35,632 bases of DNA from Nitrospirota bacterium. Lineage in GTDB: Bacteria; Nitrospirota; Thermodesulfovibrionia; Thermodesulfovibrionales; UBA1546. Position 1 is the stretch's first letter. Each line of letters starts with the position of its first letter. Under the pieces are notes generated by a model. That model made no database searches. It saw only the letters and a program-made list of their open reading frames with translations, and had not been told where the DNA came from. The stretch spans positions 1-35,632 of the forward strand of contig JAPLLK010000083.1 of the NCBI GenBank assembly GCA_026387575.1. The letters run 5' to 3'. The position numbers were made by a program, and so were the translations under genes. Positions 9,820 through 16,469 of the stretch are shown in pieces.

Positions 9820-11358
9820 TCATAGCCTCTCCAGTGTCCTTAACAAAGCTTCTGCTTTTTTTAGACTTTCATAATATTCTTTTTCAGGGTCAGAGTCTGC
9901 AACAATGCCTGCTCCTGCCTGAACATACGCAAATCCATCCTTGATAACAAACGTCCTGATTATAATATTCAGGTCCATACTGCCTGAGAACCCTATATAA
10001 CCAAAGGAGCCTGTGTAGGGGCCTCTTGAGACAGGTTCAAGCTCATCGATTATCTCCATGCATCGCACTTTAGGAACGCCTGTTATCGTCCCTCCGGGGA
10101 ACACCGCTTTTATCGCATCAAAGCAATTTTTCCCTGAAGCGAGATTGCCTTTTACATTGGAGACAATATGTATCACATGGGAATAGTCCTCTGTTATCAT
10201 AAGCTCATCCACATGAACACTTCCGTAACCAGAAACCCTTCCGATATCATTTCTTTCAAGGTCAATGAGCATTATGTGTTCCGCCCTCTCCTTCTCGTTC
10301 AGAAGAAGCTCGGCGCGCATGAGTTCGTCTTCTTTCACATCCCTGCCTCTTGGTCTTGTGCCTGCTATCGGCCTTGTCTCAATAACACCGTCTTTGACTT
10401 TTAACAATCTCTCAGGAGAAGAACTGACAATCTGATAATCCCCAAAATCAATATAACCCGCAAACGGAGATGGATTAATTGAACGAAGTATCTCATAAAG
10501 ACTCCATGGCTTAATATTTCCTATATCGGCTGATACCCTGACTGAAAGATTTATCTGAAAAATATCTCCAGCAGCAATATACTCTTTTGCCCTTTTTACA
10601 ATATCTATATATTGTTCTTTGGACATTTCATGACAGACTGATGATGCGTGATGCACGATGCACGATGCACGATTTTTCTCTTCTTCTATCCTGCATCCTG
10701 CATCCTCGCCTCGGCGAGTCGCCTGAGGAGACTGTATCCTGTATCTAATATTCTTTAGCGTTTCCTCAGCTTCATCATACTTTTCAGCCCAGTCAACATC
10801 CACATCTCCATAACCCAATTCCGTATCTCGAGCGCCGGGACATACAACAATCCATGCTTTCTTATCTAGATGATCAAATGCTATCAGCTTATCAATCATA
10901 AGAAAATGTGCGTCAGGAATCTTCAGGTCATCCTTAGTTGTCTTAGGAAGCCTCTCGATGTACTGGACAAAGTCATAGCTAAGCAATCCGACTGCGCCTC
11001 CCTGAAAAGGAGGTAGTGCTTTCAGTGGAGCCTGCCTGTATGCATCAACAAGCGATTTAAGTCTGGCAAGCGGATTAGCGGAAGATACAGCCCTTTTGTC
11101 TTTAGTCTTTATCTCGACAGCGCCATCCTTTACCTTGAATGTTAAATATGGATCAAACCCTATGAAAGAATAGCGGGCAATATTTTCAGGCCCTTTTACG
11201 CTCTCAAGAAGAAAACTGTTTGCACCTGAAAATACCGGATACAAAATATTAGGCTGGATATAGGGAATTTCAGCGGCAAGGGGCGGAATCCCGCTGACTT
11301 TAACTTTTCTCAGAAAATCCACTTTGCTTACAGAAAAATTAGTATTGGAGTTTAACAC
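9820..11358 (-). CDS. Chorismate-utilising synthase component I (PabB or TrpE type)
   Basis: 512 residues. Makes either 4-amino-4-deoxychorismate (PabB, folate) or anthranilate (TrpE, tryptophan) from chorismate and ammonia. N-terminal TrpE_N-like region about 1-200, chorismate-binding domain about 245-510. Motifs: '[12 protein letters not shown]', [44 protein letters not shown], '[20 protein letters not shown]', '[15 protein letters not shown]'. The signals conflict: [11 protein letters not shown] is PabB-like, but the nucleophilic Lys of the PabB PIKGT motif is Ala332 here (PIAGT, as in TrpE). No glutamine-amidotransferase partner (TrpG/PabA) is adjacent. Residues about 205-240 are an insertion encoded by a short-repeat element in the inter-domain linker. 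The dcd-pyrF gene lies 12 bases upstream in the same direction, suggesting an operon. Confidence 0.9.
   Translation of the reverse strand: MLNSNTNFSVSKVDFLRKVKVSGIPPLAAEIPYIQPNILYPVFSGANSFLLESVKGPENIARYSFIGFDPYLTFKVKDGAVEIKTKDKRAVSSANPLARLKSLVDAYRQAPLKALPPFQGGAVGLLSYDFVQYIERLPKTTKDDLKIPDAHFLMIDKLIAFDHLDKKAWIVVCPGARDTELGYGDVDVDWAEKYDEAEETLKNIRYRIQSPQATRRGEDAGCRIEEEKNRASCIVHHASSVCHEMSKEQYIDIVKRAKEYIAAGDIFQINLSVRVSADIGNIKPWSLYEILRSINPSPFAGYIDFGDYQIVSSSPERLLKVKDGVIETRPIAGTRPRGRDVKEDELMRAELLLNEKERAEHIMLIDLERNDIGRVSGYGSVHVDELMITEDYSHVIHIVSNVKGNLASGKNCFDAIKAVFPGGTITGVPKVRCMEIIDELEPVSRGPYTGSFGYIGFSGSMDLNIIIRTFVIKDGFAYVQAGAGIVADSDPEKEYYESLKKAEALLRTLERL
10643..10746. repeat. Heptamer repeat and hairpin element inside the PabB/TrpE coding sequence
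   Basis: Three parts: a tandem heptamer at 10643-10670 (GATGCGT then GATGCAC three times); a second heptamer run ATCCTGC-ATCCTGC-ATCCTCG near 10688-10708; and the palindrome CTCGCCTCGGCGAG near 10705-10718 followed by GTCGCCTGAGGAG. The GATGCA and TGCATCC words match the element at 5269-5324. The whole stretch is read through in frame as about 35 residues of linker in the enzyme, a segment that PabB/TrpE proteins normally lack. Confidence 0.75.
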
Positions 11359-11370
11359 CTGACAACTCTG

Positions 11371-12513
11371 CTAAACAGTGAGCATCTCCAGCGATATTAA
11401 CTCTACTGCCTTGAGAGGGTCGCTGTGGTTCAGCACCGACCTTCCCATAACAATATAATCCGCCCCTTCCCTTAACGCCTGCTTCGGCGTCATTGTCCTG
11501 TGCTGGTCATCAGGAGGATACCATGACGGCCTTATGCCCGGCGTAACAATAATAAATCCCTTGCCGCAGTGGTTTTTTATCTTTGACACCTCATGCCCTG
11601 ATGCGACAACACCATCCAGTCCTGCCTTAAGCGCAAGCGCAGAAAGATGCCTGACATGCGTGTTAAGGCTGTGCTGAATCCCTATTTCTGCCTTCAGGAC
11701 ATCCTGTGACATGCTTGTCAGGACAGTAACGCCAAGAATTTTGGGTTTTGGCAGATTCTCTTTAAGGCAGAGTTCAACCACAGAGTCCCTGCACATCTTC
11801 ATCATATCAAGCCCGCCTGATGCATGGACATTGAACATGAATACTCCAAGCCTCGTGGCAGCAACCGCTGCCTTTGCCGCTGTATTGGGTATATCATGCA
11901 ATTTGAGATCAAGGAAAACCTTTTTCTTCCTCTTATGTATTCCCTGCACTATCTTGGGCCCTGCTGAGGTAAAAAGCTCCAGCCCGACCTTGTATATCTC
12001 TATCTGCTCTCCAAATTTATCAACAAGTTCAAGAGCATATTCGGAATCAGAAACAAATATAAGCTGGGCCAGCCCCTCATTCGAATATAATTTTGCTGGA
12101 ACAGGCGCTGTGTTTGAAATGGAAATGGTTATGTAGCCTTCCCACTCAGGTTCCAGCGGCGTTACATTCACAATAATTCCTGAGCGTGCGTATGTTGATT
12201 TTCCAAGGCATATAACGAGCACGTCTCTCGGAATCTTGAAATATTCCAGAGAGCGCCCAAGGACATACGAATTCGCAGGCATTGTGCAGACATCGCCCTT
12301 GAAATCAACAAAGTGCGTCTTGTCAAAATTCTTAGGGTCAATAACGGCATTTCCCTTGGCATCAAAAACCTTAAACTCATCAAATAATCTCATGTCATAG
12401 CCGTAAGAACTCACGCCGTAAGAGATAACCCCTTTTCTCACCTGATTCCTGTCAAAGGGAGCTATCATCCCCTTCTCAGCCATTTCTATTATCCATCTGT
12501 CATTTTTAACCAT
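11371..12513 (-). CDS. Fusion of dCTP deaminase (C-terminally truncated) and OMP decarboxylase (N-terminally truncated)
   Basis: 380 residues. Residues 1-158 are dCTP deaminase-like: [32 protein letters not shown] (conserved Ser/Arg present), [20 protein letters not shown]. Residues from about 159 are orotidine-5'-phosphate decarboxylase: [14 protein letters not shown], the catalytic D-x-K-x-x-D as D202-L-K204-L-H-D207, [14 protein letters not shown] and the phosphate-binding MGRSV near the end. At the joint (about 12040) Dcd lacks its last roughly 30 residues (normally 'SYADRKGKY...GVTLP') and PyrF lacks its first strand with the ligand Asp (normally 'ALDV'). The usual catalytic Glu of Dcd (ITLE-x-SN) is Ser131 here (ITISISN). 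So Dcd activity is doubtful and PyrF activity uncertain. It looks like a deletion between two adjacent genes. Start ATG 12513 is preceded by TAGGAT. Confidence 0.85.
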   Translation of the reverse strand: MVKNDRWIIEMAEKGMIAPFDRNQVRKGVISYGVSSYGYDMRLFDEFKVFDAKGNAVIDPKNFDKTHFVDFKGDVCTMPANSYVLGRSLEYFKIPRDVLVICLGKSTYARSGIIVNVTPLEPEWEGYITISISNTAPVPAKLYSNEGLAQLIFVSDSEYALELVDKFGEQIEIYKVGLELFTSAGPKIVQGIHKRKKKVFLDLKLHDIPNTAAKAAVAATRLGVFMFNVHASGGLDMMKMCRDSVVELCLKENLPKPKILGVTVLTSMSQDVLKAEIGIQHSLNTHVRHLSALALKAGLDGVVASGHEVSKIKNHCGKGFIIVTPGIRPSWYPPDDQHRTMTPKQALREGADYIVMGRSVLNHSDPLKAVELISLEMLTV

Positions 12514-12682
12514 ATTTTAATCCTACAGTGACAGTGAGGATTGCAAGATAGAGAAATATTTTTACACTTGCACTATCACTGAATAAGCTGTCTGAGATTA
12601 ACATATCTTTTTTCTCTTTTCAATAGAGCAGTTTTGTGATATGTTAGAGATACCATTTACTTTTTATATAAGGAGGAATTTT

Positions 12683-13033
12683 ATGGGACTATGGGACAAG
12701 GTTAAAAAAGACATCCAGAAAGGCGTTGATGAGAGCATTGCTGCTGTAAGAAAGGGAGCTACTGTTGCCGTTGAAAAGGCAGAGGAACTGGCAGAGGAAG
12801 GAAAGAGGAGATACAAAGTTTTTGAACTGAAAATGAAGGTTCAGTCTAATTTCACCGAACTCGGCGGTAAGGTTTACGATCTCGCATCAAAAGGCTCCAA
12901 GAATCCACTCCTTGACGCGAAAGTGATATCTGCTATCAAGGGAGTAAAAAAACTTGAAGCTCAGATTGCAAAACTTGAAAATATCTCCCCCCAAAAGAAA
13001 GGCGCCGGCAGATCAAAATCAAAAAGAAAGTAG
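12683..13033 (+). CDS. Small helical, phasin-like or YtxH-like protein of unknown function
   Basis: 116 residues. ATG 12683 has a strong AAGGAGGAA site 4-5 bases ahead, so I prefer it to the earlier in-frame ATG at 12641. The protein is almost entirely charged amphipathic helix (MGLWDKVKKDIQKGVDESI..., EKAEELAEEGKRRYKVFELKMK...), has no signal peptide or cysteine, and ends in a Lys/Arg-rich tail. Such proteins resemble phasins or stress-associated YtxH-type proteins, but I recognise no specific family. An overlapping reading frame after the stop (13030-13179) may be its real C-terminus. Confidence 0.75.
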   Translation: MGLWDKVKKDIQKGVDESIAAVRKGATVAVEKAEELAEEGKRRYKVFELKMKVQSNFTELGGKVYDLASKGSKNPLLDAKVISAIKGVKKLEAQIAKLENISPQKKGAGRSKSKRK

Positions 13034-13179
13034 ATAAGGGTAAACCGAAAAACATAGAAAGGACTGTTCCAAAGATTCATAATAAAGGGGCAATAACTGC
13101 ATGCTTCAATGCCTCATGCCGGCTGCGAAAAGTAGGATGCGCAGGATTTGCAGGTTGTCCGGGATTTATGTCAAAATAA
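13030..13179 (+). other. Open cysteine-rich frame, possible frameshifted C-terminus of the preceding gene
   Basis: In the -1 frame relative to the gene ending at 13033, 49 sense codons run without a stop to TAA 13177-13179. They encode a basic stretch (KGKPKNIERTVPKIHNKG) and then ACFNASCRLRKVGCAGFAGC, where four cysteines sit in two C-x4-C pairs. There is no start codon with a ribosome site at its beginning. The frame is also open upstream to a run of six C at 12987-12992, where a one-base change would join it to the helical protein. It could be a sequencing indel, a programmed -1 shift on the A-rich tract, or chance. Confidence 0.4.
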
Positions 13180-13217
13180 ACAGTCTTTAATTGTTAATAA
13201 AATTCAGGAGGAAATTA

Positions 13218-13802
13218 ATGAAAAAATATCTGCTTTATCTTTTAATCTTGATAACTGTCTTCGCCCTTTCAGGCTGCGGTTATAACACAATGCAGGCAAA
13301 TGAAGAAGCTGTAAAGGCAGCGTGGGGTGATGTTGAAGCATCATACCAGAGGAGAAATGATTTAATACCGAATCTTGTAGAGGTTGTGAAGGGATACGCT
13401 AAACATGAAAGAGAAACACTTACCGCAGTTACAGAAGCAAGGGCAAAGGTTGGATCAATACAGATGTCAAAAAACATGCTTGATAACCCTAAGGCATTTA
13501 CTCAGTTTCAGGAGGCGCAGGGAGCTTTAAGCAGTGCGCTTTCAAGGCTTATGGTTGTAGTGGAAAAATATCCCGACCTCAAGGCAAACCAGAACTTCAG
13601 AGACCTTCAGCACCAGCTTGAAGGAACAGAGAACAGGATAAATGTTGCGCGCACACGCTACAATAAGGCTATTGAGACTTTCAACACATCAATCAGGATA
13701 TTCCCGAATAACATTACGAACAAGCTGCTGCTTCAGCTAACACTGAAGGAGCCATTTAAGGCAGAGGCTGGAGCTGAAAAGGCGCCACAGGTAAAATTTT
13801 AA
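13218..13802 (+). CDS. LemA family lipoprotein
   Basis: 194 residues. AGGAGGAAA precedes ATG 13218. The signal peptide ends in the lipobox LSGC (Cys20), so this is an anchored LemA, whereas many LemA proteins have a plain N-terminal membrane helix. The LemA core is clear: [20 protein letters not shown] near 50-70, then '[20 protein letters not shown]' and '[19 protein letters not shown]'. LemA has a long helical-bundle fold and unknown biochemical role. It is characteristically encoded next to TPM-domain proteins, as here, where two follow; the three probably work together in the envelope. Confidence 0.93.
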   Translation: MKKYLLYLLILITVFALSGCGYNTMQANEEAVKAAWGDVEASYQRRNDLIPNLVEVVKGYAKHERETLTAVTEARAKVGSIQMSKNMLDNPKAFTQFQEAQGALSSALSRLMVVVEKYPDLKANQNFRDLQHQLEGTENRINVARTRYNKAIETFNTSIRIFPNNITNKLLLQLTLKEPFKAEAGAEKAPQVKF

Positions 13803-13803
13803 T

Positions 13804-14799
13804 TTGAAACCTTTTTTAAATGCAGTGAAATCAAGTAAGATTGCCACGCCTTCGGCTCGCAATGACACCTCTTTTTATCATTGCGAGGAACGAAGAGACG
13901 AAGCAATCTCCGCTCTTTGTATTCGACATCTCGGGATGTTAACAACGTTTATTTTTTATTTCTTGCTTATTATTTCCCCTGCCTATGCCCTTGATGTGCC
14001 AAAACTGCAGGGGCATGTCAATGATTACGCAAATATGATATCCCCATCAACTAAGGCTGAATTGGAAAAAGAGCTGAATTCTTTTGAACAGACAGATTCA
14101 ACACAGATTGTCATCCTCACAATCCCCTCTCTTGAAGGTAATGTTTTGGATGAATTCAGCATTAAGGCAGCTGAGGCATGGAAGATAGGACAGAAAGGGA
14201 AAGACAACGGCATAATCATAACTGTTGCGAAACAGGAAAAAAAGATAAGGGTTGAGGTTGGCCGCGGGCTCGAAGGAGTATTGACTGACCTTGTTGCGGG
14301 GAGAATCGTTAACCTTGTTATAGAACCGAGCTTCAAAAGAGGTGATTTTGACGGAGGTTTTGTCGCGGGAGTGCATTCTCTTATTGATGCAACAAGGGGA
14401 GAGTTTAAGGCTGATAAAAATCACCTGCCCAAAAAGAAGGACAACTTACACAGCTTCTTAACCATTCTTATCTTTGGTGTAATAGTTTTACTGTTCATAG
14501 GAAGCATATCGCGCATCTTTGGAGGCGTATCAGGAGCAATAGGCCTTCCTGCGCTTGTCCATCTGGCGCTTACTCCAATCGGGCTTATTGCATTTATCAT
14601 CCTCTCTGCTGCCGGATTGCTTGCAGGGCTTTTCCTGCCAAAACTTTTCTCCTCAGGCGGCCATCACGGCGGCGGCGGTTTCTGGTCCGGCGGAGGATAC
14701 TATGGGTCAGGCAGTGGTTTTAGCGGAGGAGGAGACTTTGGAGGCTTCAGCGGTGGAGGTGGTAGTTTTGGCGGAGGAGGAGCATCAGGAGACTGGTAA
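13804..14799 (+). CDS. TPM-domain (YgcG/DUF477) membrane protein with glycine-rich tail
   Basis: 331 residues from TTG 13804, one base after the lemA stop; ATG 13936 is the alternative start. Neither has a good ribosome site. From TTG the first 44 residues include a dispersed repeat (13839-13908). Around residue 45 a hydrophobic signal segment starts (LTTFIFYFLLIISPAYA). The TPM domain spans about 65-210 (VNDYANMISPSTKAELEKEL, 'DNGIIITVAKQEKKIRVEVGRGLEG'). Two membrane helices follow (about 218-280), then a Gly/Ser-rich tail (GGGGFWSGGGYYGSGSG). TPM proteins have been linked to photosystem repair in plants and to envelope functions in bacteria; the role here is unknown. It overlaps the next gene by one base. 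Confidence 0.88.
   Translation: MKPFLNAVKSSKIATPSARNDTSFYHCEERRDEAISALCIRHLGMLTTFIFYFLLIISPAYALDVPKLQGHVNDYANMISPSTKAELEKELNSFEQTDSTQIVILTIPSLEGNVLDEFSIKAAEAWKIGQKGKDNGIIITVAKQEKKIRVEVGRGLEGVLTDLVAGRIVNLVIEPSFKRGDFDGGFVAGVHSLIDATRGEFKADKNHLPKKKDNLHSFLTILIFGVIVLLFIGSISRIFGGVSGAIGLPALVHLALTPIGLIAFIILSAAGLLAGLFLPKLFSSGGHHGGGGFWSGGGYYGSGSGFSGGGDFGGFSGGGGSFGGGGASGDW
13839..13908. repeat. Dispersed nested inverted repeat at the start of the TPM gene
   Basis: About 70 bases bounded by GATTGC (13839) and GCAATC (ending 13908). The core is TCGCAATGA (13857-13865) facing TCATTGCGA (13878-13886), an exact 9-base arm with a 12-base loop. This CATTGCGAG...GAAGCAATC type is a familiar interspersed repeat in several bacterial genomes. 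It lies in the leader or first codons of the TPM gene and is open in the coding frame (encodes KIATPSARNDT...CEERRDEAIS). Confidence 0.75.
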
Positions 14800-15440
14800 T
14801 GGAAAATAATTCAAAGGCAAAAAGATTTTTCACTGAAGAAGAGAAAAGAAGGATAGAAGAGACAACCCGTGATGTTGAATCCCGCACCATCGGAGAGGTT
14901 GCCGTAATGGTTGTTGGCTGCAGCAATCAATATATTGAGGCGGAAATATTGGGAGGGATATTTCTCGGAGGCATCATCTCGCTGATTATAACCGCTTTAT
15001 ACTTTAACTCATCTGTCTGGTCATTCATTCCTGTGAGTTTTATCTTGTTTTTCCCTTCAAGATTTCTATTCAGAAAATTTCCTGTTCTTAAAACCTCATT
15101 CACCGGCTTTAGAAGAAAAGAGGAAACTGTAAGGCAGAGAGCTGTCAGGGCATTTCATGAAAAAGGGCTTTATAAGACCAGAAAAAACACCGGAGTTCTC
15201 TTCTTCATCTCTATCCTTGAAAGAAAGGTCTGGGTTCTTGCCGACAAAGGGATTCATAAAAGGATAGAACAGGAGACTCTGAATAAATTTGCAATAACCG
15301 TATCTCAGGGGATAAAAGAAGGCCGTGCGTGCGATTCTTTATGTGATGCCATAAGAGAGGCCGGAGAACTTCTTGTAAAACATTTTCCTGCAACTCCGGG
15401 CGATACAGACGAGCTTTCAAATAAAGTGATGACTGAGTAA
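14799..15440 (+). CDS. Second TPM-domain (DUF477) membrane protein
   Basis: 213 residues; ATG 14799 overlaps the previous stop (TAATG), so translation is coupled. No signal peptide: it begins with a charged helix (FFTEEEKRRIEETTRDVE), continues with GEVAVMVVG, two membrane helices (about 47-90), then a TPM-like part containing TGVLFFISILERKVWVLADKGI and 'GIKEGRACDSLCDAI'. This is the cytoplasmic-facing TPM partner that often follows LemA and a secreted TPM protein. Biochemical role unknown. It converges on the OmpA-type gene with 29 bases between stops. Confidence 0.88.
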   Translation: MENNSKAKRFFTEEEKRRIEETTRDVESRTIGEVAVMVVGCSNQYIEAEILGGIFLGGIISLIITALYFNSSVWSFIPVSFILFFPSRFLFRKFPVLKTSFTGFRRKEETVRQRAVRAFHEKGLYKTRKNTGVLFFISILERKVWVLADKGIHKRIEQETLNKFAITVSQGIKEGRACDSLCDAIREAGELLVKHFPATPGDTDELSNKVMTE

Positions 15441-15469
15441 GGGTTCAGCCATCACTTATATTCAACTCC

Positions 15470-16405
15470 TTACTTTGCAATCCTGTCTGAATCAACCGGG
15501 ATCAGAACTATCTCAATCCTGCGGTTTTTTGACTTTCCCTCTTCCGTGTCATTTGATTCAATAGGCTTGTATTCTGCATATCCCGCGGGGCTGAGGAGTT
15601 TAGGGTCAACACCTTTTTCCTGAAGATACCTTACTACATTAGTTGCCCTTGCGTTTGACAGCTCCCAGTTAGTCGGAAATTTCTTTGCTATCCTCGGTCC
15701 TATTTTGATATTATCCGTATGCCCTTCAATCCTTATCTGTTTGTCGGTGACTTTTTTTAGTATCTCCGCGACCCTGTCAAGCACCTTTTTCCCATCCTTT
15801 TTCACATCTGCGCTTCCTGAATCAAACAATATCTTGTCCACCATGCTCAACGAGAGTTTATCCCTGAGCTGCGTAACCGCTATCTCGCCCTTCTTTATCT
15901 CATCCTTTAATTCATCAACAAGGTTGGTATATGTTTTTTTCAGCTCTGCTACCGCCTTGTCCTTTTCTTCTATTGCCTGAGATCTTTTCTTTGAGAGCCC
16001 CGCTATCTCTGTCTTTAATTCTGTTATCTGGACATTTTTTGACTTTAATTCATTTTCAATTTCTTTTATTTTCTGTTCTTTTTCCGACATTTTCGCCTTA
16101 ACGCTGACCAAATCCTTTGTCAGCTCATCCTTATTTGCCTCAAGCAGGGATTTGAGCTTTGCATTCTCCGCTGAAATCGCATCTTTTTCCTTTATAAGTT
16201 CTTCCTTTTCTTTATTCAGTTTTGAAAGCTCTGATTCCAGGGCCGCCTTCTCGCCTTCCTTTGTCTTAAGTTTTTCTTCTAAAGATGAGACATCTTTTTT
16301 AAGATTATCAATATCACTGAGTCTTGCCTTATATTTCTCTGTTGACACACAACCTGAAAAAACCAAAATCCCCAGAATAACAGACAGCATTTTTATTGTT
16401 TTCAT
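15470..16405 (-). CDS. OmpA-family peptidoglycan-binding lipoprotein with long coiled coil
   Basis: 311 residues. Signal peptide with lipobox FSGC (Cys19). Residues about 25-180 are a continuous Lys/Glu-rich coiled coil. Residues about 190-305 form an OmpA C-terminal domain: 'ILFDSGSADVKKDGKKVLDR', IRIEGHTDN, 'WELSNARATNVVRYL', SPAGYAEYKP and KSKNRRIEIVL, including the Asp and Arg that grip diaminopimelate. It likely tethers the outer membrane to peptidoglycan across a long periplasmic span. GGGGGTG lies upstream of ATG 16405. It is the last gene of the run glnD-tamB-omp85-this gene, separated from the omp85 stop by 64 bases that may hold its own promoter. Confidence 0.93.
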   Translation of the reverse strand: MKTIKMLSVILGILVFSGCVSTEKYKARLSDIDNLKKDVSSLEEKLKTKEGEKAALESELSKLNKEKEELIKEKDAISAENAKLKSLLEANKDELTKDLVSVKAKMSEKEQKIKEIENELKSKNVQITELKTEIAGLSKKRSQAIEEKDKAVAELKKTYTNLVDELKDEIKKGEIAVTQLRDKLSLSMVDKILFDSGSADVKKDGKKVLDRVAEILKKVTDKQIRIEGHTDNIKIGPRIAKKFPTNWELSNARATNVVRYLQEKGVDPKLLSPAGYAEYKPIESNDTEEGKSKNRRIEIVLIPVDSDRIAK

Positions 16406-16469
16406 AAATACACCCCCTGAAATATATGCTGATTATATCAAGTTAGCAATGACTCTGCAATACTCAGAT

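Noticed and set aside
10643-10670. Tandem heptamers as a CRISPR array
   Set aside because: Units are 7 bases with no spacers and lie inside a coding frame; no cas genes are present. The CHAT protein is likewise not evidence for a CRISPR system.
12641-12682. Upstream ATG 12641 as start of the helical protein
   Set aside because: ATG 12683 has a near-perfect AGGAGG site, whereas 12641 has none and would add an uncharacteristic hydrophobic 14-residue leader.
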